A program made the translations under genes and the position numbers. Shown piece by piece: positions 33,905-43,297 of a DNA stretch of 64,000 bases. Each line of letters starts with the position of its first letter. Within the stretch, counting starts at the first letter, position 1. The notes below the pieces were generated by a model, which had not been told where the DNA came from, made no database searches, and was given only the letters and a program-made list of their open reading frames with translations. The stretch is from Ischnura elegans (lineage: Eukaryota > Arthropoda > Insecta > Odonata > Coenagrionidae), in assembly GCF_921293095.1 (NCBI RefSeq), contig NC_060252.1, positions 2,232,001 to 2,296,000 on the forward strand, given 5' to 3'.

Positions 33905-34060
33905 TTATTCGGGATGCCACCGGATAAGGTTCTCCATCTCTGCCGACGTTTCGATGGCCGAGTCGTCCATCGTCATCAGGGCTTGATGACGATGGACGAC
34001 TCGGCCATCGAAACGACGGCAGAGATGGAGAACCTTATCCGGTGGCAATCCCGAATAAAC
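33905..34060. repeat. Palindrome of two PLE termini
   Basis: TTTATTCGGGATGCCACCGG at 33904 is repeated in inverted orientation ending near 34055, with only about 5 bp (CAGGGCT) at the centre near 33980. Each arm carries a hammerhead-like core. This is a head-to-head junction of two PLE tails. Confidence 0.85.
33941..33986 (-). ncRNA. Hammerhead ribozyme (near-consensus core)
   Basis: On the minus strand: CTGATGA (33979-33973), stem II CGATGG with loop ACGACTCGG and CCATCG, GAAAC then GTC (33952-33945), then GGCAGAG. Bases GCC before CTGATGA can pair with GGC after GTC as stem I. All conserved core positions look intact. The plus-strand arm (33983-34022) has CTTGATGA and GAAACGAC and is degenerate. 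Confidence 0.7.
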
Positions 34061-34192
34061 TTCAACAACATCATACGCCGGGAAAACCTCAGATCTTTCT
34101 TCACAAGCGTAGGATATGTTTCACGTCGTCTGAGAAAATATATTCTCCAAATTTACTAAGCACAATTTGCATATTCGAAGAAACCCAAGATA

Positions 34193-34885
34193 TTGGTGTG
34201 CAGCAGAAGAGAAGAAGTCAAGACTAACAATAAAATAGGGAAGCAAAAACTGATAGAGGTGGATGAATTCGGCTATTTGGGAAGCAAAATAACTAGTGAC
34301 GGGAGAAGTAAGAAAGAAATTATCAGCAGAATAGCCCAGGCGAAGAGAGCATTCCACCAAAAGAGAGACCTGCCTACAGCGGGAAACTTAAATATGGAAG
34401 TAAAGAAACAATGTGTAAGAACCTATATTTGGAGTATGCTCCTATACGGAAGTGAGGCATGGACAATTACCGCAGCGGAGAAAGCAAGGATAGAGGCCTT
34501 CGAAATGTGGTTCTACAGAAGAATGATGAAAATCAAATGGATCGACCGAGTTGGTAACGAGGAAGTCCTAAGAAGAGTAGGTAGGAGAGAAGAGAAGCCT
34601 CGTGAAAACCTTAACAAGAAGACGGAACAACCTTATAGTCCACATCTTGAGACATGATGGCCTGATGAAGACAATCGTCGAGGGGCAAGTGGAAGGCAAG
34701 GCAACGGAAAAGGAAGACCTCTAACAAAATACATGGAAAAAGTAAAGAAGGATGTGAAAGAGAAGAAATACGTAGGTGTTAAAAGATTAGCTGATAGGAG
34801 AACTGAGTGGAGAGCTCTGAGTCAAAAACCAAAGTTAGGATTGTTGACCAGTGATGATGACTTAGATCGACTCTCCTGTAAAGAA
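34193..34885 (+). pseudogene. RTE-type LINE ORF2, C-terminal fragment
   Basis: Reads IEVDEFGYLGSKITSDGRSK, EIISRIAQAKRAFHQKRDL, TYIWSMLLYGSEAWTI, AFEMWFYRRMMKIKW and NEEVLRRVGRREE, the standard C-terminal blocks of RTE-like endonuclease-reverse-transcriptase ORFs common in arthropods. The frame breaks near 34655, after which GRPLTKYMEKVKKDVKEKK is found in another frame. Only the post-RT tail is present, so this is 5'-truncated. An inverted copy lies at 58800-59488. Confidence 0.8.
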
Positions 34886-35225
34886 TGAGTTTATCTTTAA
34901 AAGACCTCCCTTTTCTAAATGCATGCTGCTCTTTTGCTAACACACATTGGCTGTCTTGGTGACCCTTTATCGAACGGCAAGTAATATGTTCCAATATTTT
35001 GCAAGAAGTGGAAGTACAGTAATCTATTTTTCAATCTACGGTCTGACATTTTCCCATCCGAGTTTATCTAAGAGGTCAGTTACACTAACAAGACAATCGT
35101 AACCTCATTGGAGACCACACCATCTAATACTACTCTTTGGACGCGGTCGTTCAAAAGCTCTCTTATCCAGGAAATGACATCATCAGTTAGGCCATAAGAT
35201 TTCAGTATTATATTTTATATAGTTT
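34880..35225 (-). pseudogene. CR1/L2-type LINE RT fragments, rearranged
   Basis: Minus strand: EHITCRSIKGHQDSQCVLA then EQHAFRKGRSFKDKLIL (34994-34875), which is RT block 2 of CR1/L2-like LINEs. Upstream on the same strand (35225-35050) lies ELLNDRVQRVVLDG-type sequence, which belongs after that block in a normal ORF. The order is therefore rearranged, as in the copy at 58.1-58.9 kb. Confidence 0.6.
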
Positions 35226-35716
35226 AGATATTGCCAATGATAATGGCGGTGATGGTGAAAGTTGACGGAGTTGTTGAAGCAATGGATGAAAGTTGATTAG
35301 GTATTCTGAAGTATAAAATTATTATGTAAAATAATTGTGTAAAATATCGCAATAAATAAATATTTTACTTCATAATATTGACGATTCCTTTTTCGACTGA
35401 TTAACAAAACACTTCATTAGAAATTATTCCTTACATCCAATAATGATCACGTTATTTCAAGTTTTCACTTGTTGTCGGCACTCCCGAAGTGCAGGGATCT
35501 TCAATGAAAGGAAATGCATGAATTGCCCTTGTTGACATAAGGATGAACTCAGTAGGGTAATTAGGAAGATGCCTGGTGGGGGTGGCGACCCACTCACCTC
35601 GCAAAATTTGGTAAAATTTGTGAAAAATGACATGCCTGGATATATCATTTTGGCACTCAAAATTTAAATTTAAGCAGATGTAGTTTAAAACATTTGTTTT
35701 ATTTCTCTGATGCTTT
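35226..35716. other. No recognisable gene
   Basis: AT-rich DNA with a short frame on the minus strand (35457-35660) lacking any known motif. Confidence 0.4.
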
Positions 35717-38700
35717 GGAGGGAGGGGGATCTATCGTAGCCACCGAGAGACAAGGCCTGAGCAACCAGCCGTGACGTCACGACGAGAAGGGTTAGATTAT
35801 TGCCATTCGTCGTTCGCTTGAACGATCGCAACTGGAGTGAGCGTAATTCTTTCTAATTAGATAGTCGAATTCCTTCGAATTTACTTTGCTACGTTAAAAT
35901 ATTTACCACAAATATTTCAGGTTTACTTTATTCAGCTCTTAACGTCCTTATATATTTACGATTGCAAACTAAACCACCGAAAGTAAGCAAACGCAATGCT
36001 CGAACTTCTTGTTCAATAACACATTTTTGCTGCGGGGAATTCTTTGAAAAGCAACAGCTCATTAGTTTTCTCCAAATATATGATAAATTATTCCACGAGA
36101 CGTTAATTAATACGTTTTAAAATCTGATCGGAATGAAGTAGCTGGCAAAGGCTTTAACCAAAATTCTTAGTATATCACTCCGGTAGCTTTAGACATCTCA
36201 CTTACTTGACGAGCTCCTCTCCGAAATTGATTATCTGGATACCATGGACCTGTTTAAAAATAAAGGTCATAGGAGAGTGGAGGTGATGCATAAATAAGGA
36301 TGTCAACAGTTGCGTATTAACATGTTTATTATTATCATCAAAACTCGAGTGTAATTGTACACATCACAGAGGACATTCTCAAATGCGGCTGCACACATTT
36401 CCCTGGTACTTTTACTTTTAAGCAGAAGTTGAGATATAGAGAGAGAGAGAAGAATTGCACTAAATATCTACATATCTGTGGAATAGTCAGGCTTGTTAAC
36501 AGATTTTAAGGACAGGTGTTCGCCAATAAAGTAATAACAGGGATCACAGTCTGGCATGACAGATTTTCAGTAATCAGAGGCAATGACTAAGGAGTCACTG
36601 CTATATCTACCAGAAGAGGCTGATCAAAACATTTGGGAGAAAGTCTCACCTAAGATTCCAACATTATAAACATTCTTGCGTAAGCTAAACTTCCCTAGTT
36701 TTAAAATTGGAACTTTTTCAAAATTAACACTAACATTGCGTGCCTAGTTTACCACAACAGAGAGCTAAATTCAAGGTATGGGGTTGAGGATAATGTGTTC
36801 GGAACAAGTTTGCAGTCATGCTTATGAACCACTGTCCAAACATTTCACAAATCAAGAAACTGAACTTTTCTCCAAGATTCACTAAGCTTGAAATAATATT
36901 CTGTCGGTCGTATGTCTCCTTCACCGTAATGCTCTCCTCCACCGCCTCTTCCAATGCAGAAAATTCCTTCACCTTTCTTCATTTGCCTGGGCTCTCCCGT
37001 ATGCTTACCTGGGAAGACAGGTAGATGGGGTAATAGGGAAGTTAGGATGTCACAGCGTCTCAATCGTGACCATTTCAATGGTGCGGAAAGTAATCTCGCT
37101 GTCCTCTCATCATACTTCCCTAATTCACGATGCCATGAGGAGCAAAATTCTCTTCACACACACCTGTAAAAGTAATGCAATTCACTATTTAGGTCTCAGT
37201 ATAACAATCAAATTAAATATTTTACATATTTACGCTCATATAAAAAGTAATCCCTTACTTCCCATTACATCATATTTTGAATGACTATTAATTTATTTAA
37301 AAGCATTTTCAATTCTTTAGACTACTCTATTTTTCCATTCTACCCCTCATGCCTTTAATTTTTAACCTTGAGAAAACTGAGACGTGTATAGGGACACCAA
37401 TGACTACAATATTTATTACGGAGGCTTCCGCGGTGAGTTATTTGGTGATTGGTTTTCGGGTTCATTCAGCATTGACTCACATTTTGCGGACGACAGTTTC
37501 GGGCGCGTTCCAGCTCTCGTCTTCGGGTACAAATGATAATCAATGATAATGTCCAATCATTTGGAACCAAAGACGGGAGCTGGAACGCACCCGAAACTGC
37601 CGTCCTCAAAATATGAGACCACGCGGAATGAACCCGAAAAACAATCACCGACAACAATATTTAACTATGAATAATCGAGAATTATGGCTTACAGGAATTA
37701 ATAAGAATTGATTCACCAAATAGGAGTCATGAATAAATAAAATTTGACGAATTGCCCAAATTTTTAACTAGAAAGCAATAACTTTTCTCTCGCTGCGATC
37801 AATACAATAAGCCTTCCAATAAAAAAAGCTATTAATAAATGCTACTCTAGCCGATTGGATTTTTTATATTTGTTTAAATGATACCACGGCCGTGCTTCTT
37901 TTATTTATAATTAATTAAGTACGTACTTGAATATTTGGCCAGCAAGACTAAATTTACACTCTTTGACTCTACCAAACAATAAAATTAAAATAATTTACAC
38001 ACTTCCAAGTACAGGAAATCTTGGACTGCTGTCAATTAAATTAAAAGAAATTCTAATTTTTTTAAGTAGTAAGTGAATGCCGCTATTAAACTCCTCATCT
38101 CTTTAATTATAACCCACAAGATTAAATGTAAATATTTATATTAAATCATGAAAATATTTCATTCACATCAAACGGTGACATAAAAACAAAGATCTTTTAT
38201 GCACTGGAGTAATTTCACTGTGCTACCTTTACTTATTACTATATTAAGAACCTTTCAGTAATAGCTTAAAGCAATATCAATCTGAATTAAATTATATACT
38301 TCGATCCACCGAATGGGATTCATGACTAAATTAAACATGCCGAATTACCTATTTAACAATGAATAACTTTTCCACCACTGCAATCATTACCAAAAGACTT
38401 CCAATAACTAAGGCAGGAACGTTTAATAAATGTTTAATCACTCAGGAGACTTTAAAAGTATCCATCGATTCATGCCCTTCAAATTTAAACTCGGCAATTT
38501 CATCGAAATAATAAGTCGGCATCTTTAACAAAACCAAAAATTCTTTTGGACACACTTTCATCAATACTTCTATAATTATACGATACGTACCTTATTGTTC
38601 TTTGTTGGCTCAAGTTCTTCTCTCATAATGGCACGAATGGATTTTTCTCAAACTTCTGGATCGCTCGGGAAATTGAAAACAGACACCTAGGGCCCCGTCT

Positions 38701-39046
38701 TGTAATTTCCTCGACAGTCAGAAACACTGCGGTAGTTAGGCTAATTGCACAACTTTTTACACTTTAGTAGAACTTCAGTAACATCCAATGCTACCGTAGA
38801 ACGAACCACTGCTAAAAACTTCTTTAATTTCTTCAAATTATAGTTTTATTTTCACGTCTCACTCATTCAAACGACTTCTGTTTATCTCTTCGACAATGCT
38901 ACTATCCTTCCATCAACAACTCCCTAACAGCATTTGTAACCCCACTCGTCCTGACGTCACCGACCTTCTCTGCTCGCTTGCGTAGGCCTTGTCTCTCGGT
39001 GGCTACGGATCTATCCCCTCCCCCCCCCCCTATAGTTACGCCACTG
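35717..39046. mobile_element. 3.3 kb TIR element (possibly hAT-related)
   Basis: GTAGCCACCGAGAGACAAGG near 35737 is found inverted near 39007, with GGATCTATC and GGATAGATCC preceding it. A second shared block has the TGACGTCA core (35773 and 38953). The right end extends outward as CAGTGGCGTAACTATAGGGG on the reverse strand, which resembles hAT termini and the MITE at 57295. The left end lacks this and may be truncated. Inside are a PLE palindrome and short minus-strand frames (36730-36972, 36845-37078) with donor- and acceptor-like sites but no known domain. Confidence 0.65.
37430..37660. repeat. Head-to-head palindrome of two PLE termini
   Basis: TGATTGGTTTTCGGGTTCAT at 37445 is inverted at about 37628-37648. 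Arms of about 100 bp flank a centre containing two ATGATAAT words. Each arm, read outward, has GAGAGCTGGAACGC, then CCCGAAACTGYCGTCC, resembling the stem II, GAAAC and cleavage side of a hammerhead. This inserted inside the 3.3 kb TIR element. Confidence 0.7.
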
Positions 39047-39347
39047 GATGAACTGATGAAGGCAACAATGCTCTTTAACTCATGTCCTGGATGTGCTGGT
39101 TGCTGGGCAGTGAGTAATGTATGACCTATAGTCACAGGTGATTGTTGAAAGAAAGTCTTGACGACCATTTTCTCTGCCTTTGATTGTGAGAAAGGAGCAG
39201 CTACGATATTTTGAGCAATCGTGCGACTGTTTACTGAAGTTGACACTATCTCGACAGCGAAGCAATTTCAAGTGCTGACTTATTCGCATTAACCATTGGA
39301 TATTCTTCTTGTGGTTACGTTTGGGAGAAAAGTCTAATCACTTGAGA

Positions 39348-39734
39348 TGGCGGCGGAAGACGCAGTGCTATCGAGGTACTTCGATGCCCTCTTGACGTCG
39401 GTGTTGGAAGACGGCTGCATGGAGCTGCTCTTCCTGGAGGGATGTATTACCACGTTGGCGATGGAGAGATTCTGGCCCGTACACGAAGCTCACCAACGGC
39501 GAAAGAGGGCCTCCGCAGTGGAGTGCAGATATGCGGCCGTGCAAACGGATGAATTCGAGGACGGATCAGAGGTGATGAAGGAAAGTCACAGCAACCAAGT
39601 GGAGTCAGGCACTATTCACCTAGGAGCTATTCACTATTCAGGAGATGATGAACATAAGAAGCGTGAGGATGGCGCACAAAACGTCCAGATAAATTCACCG
39701 ACTCCACTGATTGTCGATTTTGAAAATATTCATG
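39348..39734 (+). CDS. Candidate host-gene first coding exon (129 codons)
   Basis: ATG at 39348 in a favourable context (GAGATGGCGG) opens a frame MAAEDAVLSRYFDALLTSVL, continues through LFLEGCITTLAMERFWPVHE, and reaches FENIHE followed immediately by GTAAGACG, a good splice donor. Codon use is balanced and the protein looks like a real acidic N-terminus. No domain or family is recognised. The next exon is not identifiable downstream; 40.1 kb onward is PLE. It could alternatively be the first exon of a TE gene. It lies 300 bp outside the TIR element at 35.7-39.0 kb. Confidence 0.4.
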
Positions 39735-40159
39735 AGGTAAGACGTAATTTTAAGAAGATATATTTGATGATTGTAAAGCCACGAGAACTCAGCGATGTCA
39801 ATTCATCACTGAATTGAGAAAACGATGTCAGTTCCCATGTCTTGAATTAAAATATTAATTATTAAGTAAAACTCGGGATGAAGTAAGTAACGTGATGCAT
39901 TGAATTTTTTATTTCATTTTTATATCGGCCCATGTCCATTCATTTCGTTGTTCTTTGCACTTCCTTTGAAAGGAGTCTTAAAAGATGAAATTCACCCTAC
40001 ACTCGTTTACTTTATTACCAAGCAGAAAAAAAAAGAGTTGGGTATACCGACCTCAAATTTCTTTCCTATGTGGAAATGTAACGCCAATTATAACCTACGC
40101 TAAACAGTAGACTTTTATCTAGCATGGTATTGTATTCGAATCATCACACGCACCCACAT
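39735..40159. other. No recognisable gene
   Basis: AT-rich sequence after the putative splice donor. No acceptor and exon could be supported. Confidence 0.35.
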
Positions 40160-40226
40160 AAATAGTTCAAGTTAATATCGATAAACACAGAGACACAAAA
40201 AAGAAACACTCACATTGAATAAATAA

Positions 40227-40277
40227 ACTTGTGAAGCTATCGAAGCACTTCAGGCTTCTTCGTCAGCTGTACAATGA
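40227..40277 (-). ncRNA. Hammerhead-like motif at outer end of PLE A (left)
   Basis: Mirror of the right-hand motif: CTGACGA at 40267-40261, GAAGC stem, CTGAAGT loop, GCTTC, then GATA in place of GAAA. The changed GAAA box makes activity doubtful. Confidence 0.4.
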
Positions 40278-40361
40278 ATGGTGAGGAAAGGAGAGGGTTG
40301 GAAAAGGGAAAAGAGGGGTAAGGGGAGAGGTGTATGGGGGGGGGGGAGTTAGGAATAGGGG

Positions 40362-41145
40362 TTAGGATGCGACGTTCAGGCCCGGAATGCTATTGGCTTG
40401 AAAGTGCCAAATGCACGCCAATTCGAGGGTGTGGAGGTTGAGGGCGGAGTCGGTGGGAGGGAGGGAGGCAATAATGGATACTTTGTAGCATTGATTGAAA
40501 ATGGAATCATGTGAAAGACAATGTGTAGGAACTGGTAGAGAGGAGTGGGGGGAAGATGGACAACAGGAGGCGCGATGATTGTTAATTCTGAGATTGAGAG
40601 GGGTAGTGCATTGGCCAATGTAGAAAGCAGGGCAGAAATTACAGTGAAGAAGGTAAATGATGTTGGTGGAAGTACAAGTAGTGGAGGGGAAAATCGGTAG
40701 GAATTTAAGCTTGGGGAGAAAAGAGACAGGGGGTGGAGAGAATATCTTGCAGGTTTTACACCTGGGACGATTGCAAGGTGAGGGTGTGGAGATAGTGACT
40801 GACTGCGACTTTTGGAGAGGGCGGGTGGCTTTAAATATGGTGTTTAAATTCGGTGGTCTCTTAAATGTTATCCGAGGAGTGGACGGGAAAATCTGAGAGG
40901 TGGACTTGTGTTTGGAAAGGATGGGGTACAGGTCCTTCAATATGTTTTGTAGCAAATGAGCACCAGGGAAGTAGGTTGTGAGCAGAGAAGGAGAGTAATG
41001 TTTGTCTGCGCGGGGTTTATTGTGAATAGCCGGTTTTTTTCTTATTTTGTTCATCAAGAGTTTTTCGGGGTAGCCGCGGTGAAGAAGAGAGGTGTGGAGT
41101 TTGGATAGGAATTTTTGAAGGTCCTCGGGGTTATTACAGATACCT
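40362..41145 (-). pseudogene. PLE A minus copy: C-terminal half with GIY-YIG
   Basis: Begins ICNNPEDLQKFLSKLHTSLL at the inversion junction and runs to a normal stop at 40362. It includes the cysteine block CNRPRCKTCKIF and the GIY-YIG core NIIYLLHCNFCPAFYIGQ with LRINNHRASC. It lacks the RT. Upstream of the junction the frame runs on into antisense sequence of the plus copy, which is not part of the gene. Confidence 0.8.
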
Positions 41146-41159
41146 TCAAGATATACCTT

Positions 41160-42860
41160 CCAATATATACCAGATATTACCTGATTTTCACACAGAATTG
41201 AATGCCCTACTAAAAACAAAAGCTCCCTCCGAGGGCCTAAGCCAGTCAGACATTTCCCTTCTCTCACCAGATCACCACTTCGCCATCTTTCTACATCCTT
41301 CCAAAAATTCATAAAGCTAATATCCCAGGCCGCCCCATTGTTTCCTCTCGAAACTCTCCTACGGAGCGCATATCGGCCTTCGTTGATTTCTATCTCCAAC
41401 CCTTCGTTCAGTCCCTTCCATCATACATCAAAGATTCTCATGACTTCCTTTCTAAACTCAATTCCATTTCCCTCCCCACCAATCAGCCCATTATCATGGC
41501 TACTATTGATGTAACCTCACTTTACACTGCAATCCCTCATTCTGAGGGACTCGCTGCTCTCCGCCACTATCTTTCATTACGACCCACTCCTCAAAACCCT
41601 AGCACTGACTTTCTTCTTGATCTTTCCCATTTCATTCTCACCCACAATGCCTTCTCTTTTAACAATAACAACTATCAGCAAATATCCGGCTGCGCCATGG
41701 GAAGTAGGTTTTGCCCTTCTTATGCAAATCTTTTCCTTGGCCTGTTTGAAGAAAATTTCCTCACTAATTACCCTCTAAAACCTCTTCTTTGGCTCAGATA
41801 CATTGATGACATTTTCATTCTCTGGCCTCAAGACATCGACTCTCTCAATACCTTTGTTTCTTCACTTAACGCTTCTGCCTCAGTCTCTTTCACCTCTTCC
41901 ATCTCCAAAACCAATATCAACTTCTTAGATGTGGACATACACCTTTCAGATAATAACAAATTCAAAACATCGGTTCACATCAAAGCTACTAACAAACAAC
42001 AATACCTTCACTACAGCAGTTGCCATCCACCACACACCAAACGTTCCATCCCTTATTCCCTCTCTGTCCGGGGACACAGAATCTGTAATAACCCCGAAGA
42101 CCTTCAAAAATTCCTATCCAAACTCCACACCTCTCTTCTTCACCGCGGCTACCCCGAAAAACTCTTGATGAACAAAATAAGAAAAAAACCGGCTATTCAC
42201 AATAAACCCCGCGCAGACAAACATTACTCTCCTTCTCTGCTCACAACCTACTTCCCTGGTGCTCATTTGCTACAAAACATATTGAAGGACCTGTACCCCA
42301 TCCTTTCCAAACACAAGTCCACCTCTCAGATTTTCCCGTCCACTCCTCGGATAACATTTAAGAGACCACCGAATTTAAACAAAATATTTAAAGCCACCCG
42401 CCCTCTCCAAAAGTCGCAGTCAGTCACTATCTCCACACCCTCACCTTGCAATCGTCCCAGGTGTAAAACCTGCAAGATATTCTCTCCACCCCCTGTCTCT
42501 TTTCTCCCCAAGCTTAAATTCCTACCGATTTTCCCCTCCACTACTTGTACTTCCACCAACATCATTTACCTTCTTCACTGTAATTTCTGCCCTGCTTTCT
42601 ACATTGGCCAATGCACTACCCCTCTCAATCTCAGAATTAACAATCATCGCGCCTCCTGTTGTCCATCTTCCCCCCACTCCTCTCTACCAGTTCCTACACA
42701 TTGTCTTTCACATGATTCCATTTTCAATCAATGCTACAAAGTATCCATTATTGCCTCCCTCCCTCCCACCGACTCCGCCCTCAACCTCCACACCCTCGAA
42801 TTGGCGTGCATTTGGCACTTTCAAGCCAATAGCATTCCGGGCCTGAACGTCGCATCCTAA
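41160..42860 (+). pseudogene. PLE A plus copy: RT plus GIY-YIG, 5'-truncated, one frameshift
   Basis: Starts within the N-terminal region (DFHTELNALLKTKAPSEGLS at about 41190). A one-base frameshift lies near 41280. It continues FYILPKIHKANIPGRPIVSS, IDVTSLYTAIPHSEG, GCAMGSRFCPSYANLFLGL and the catalytic LRYIDDIFILW near 41800. Then come NFLDVDIHLS, the cysteine block CNRPRCKTC near 42450 and GIY-YIG (YLLHCNFCPAFYIGQ) near 42580, with a stop at 42860. RT copies the RNA at a nick made by GIY-YIG. Apart from the single frameshift it is well preserved. The N-terminus before about 41150 is missing. Confidence 0.85.
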
Positions 42861-42944
42861 CCCCTATTCCTAACTCCCCCCCCCCATACACCTCTCCCCT
42901 TACCCCTCTTTTCCCTTTTCCAACCCTCTCCTTTCCTCACCATT

Positions 42945-42995
42945 CATTGTACAGCTGACGAAGAAGCCTGAAGTGCTTCGATAGCTTCACAAGTT
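42945..42995 (+). ncRNA. Hammerhead-like motif at outer end of PLE A (right)
   Basis: CTGACGA at 42955-42961, then GAAGC, CTGAAGT loop, GCTTC, then GATA at 42980-42983 and GCTTCACAAG. The layout is that of a hammerhead with an altered GAAA box. Confidence 0.4.
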
Positions 42996-43056
42996 TATTT
43001 ATTCAATGTGAGTGTTTCTTTTTTGTGTCTCTGTGTGTAACGACATTAACTTGAAC

Positions 43057-43060
<4 letters not shown>

Positions 43061-43080
<20 letters not shown>
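43061..43080. repeat. (TA)n microsatellite between PLE A and PLE B
   Basis: A TA run separates the two PLE loci. Such runs may be the insertion target. Confidence 0.85.
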
Positions 43081-43087
<7 letters not shown>

Positions 43088-43140
43088 GCCATGATAGGCC
43101 ACAAAAACACAGACACAAATAAAAGAGGACTCACACGTTA

Positions 43141-43188
43141 GTTTCTTTCAAATTTTCGACCTCTTAGGGTCTTCGTCGGGAGGGAGGC
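43141..43188 (-). ncRNA. Hammerhead-like motif at outer end of PLE B (left)
   Basis: Mirror of 47228-47275: CCGACGA, GACC stem, CTAAGA loop, GGTC, GAAA. Confidence 0.5.
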
Positions 43189-43297
43189 AAGAAGAGACTG
43201 AGGACGAGGACAGAGGATGCCTAAAGGCTGAGGAGATTAGGATAAGATAGGGGAAGGGAGAGGATGGGGAATGGGGGATAGGAGAAGGCTATGGAGA

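Larger units (their letters stand above)
33853..35225 (+). repeat. Composite repeat, right part (inverted copy at 58150-59825)
   Basis: From TCGTGATCACGTCATAGTAG onward this matches the reverse complement of 58150-59825. The exception is about 310 bp (58355-58665) present only in the other copy. It consists of a hammerhead palindrome, the 3' end of an RTE-type LINE, and CR1/L2-type LINE fragments on the opposite strand. Confidence 0.85.
40160..43062. mobile_element. PLE locus A: head-to-head inverted pair with unequal 5' truncation
   Basis: Arms 40160-41145 and 42077-43062 are reverse complements about 985 bp long with only a few differences (for example Thr versus Lys in NLN-IFKATRP). Between them, 41146-42076 exists only in plus orientation. 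So the minus copy is truncated at codon GICNNPED, while the plus copy extends about 930 bp further toward its 5' end. Both 3' ends point outward and carry hammerhead-like tails followed by an AGTTCAAGTTAAT-type end. Confidence 0.9.

Noticed and set aside
36730..37163. Spliced gene in the 3.3 kb TIR element
   Set aside because: An acceptor near 37164 and a donor near 37011 exist on the minus strand, but every frame between them has a stop and no domain is recognisable.
40362..41399. A 345-residue protein with a novel N-terminus fused to GIY-YIG
   Set aside because: The first 85 or so residues are antisense to the plus PLE copy and exist only because of the inversion junction at 41145.
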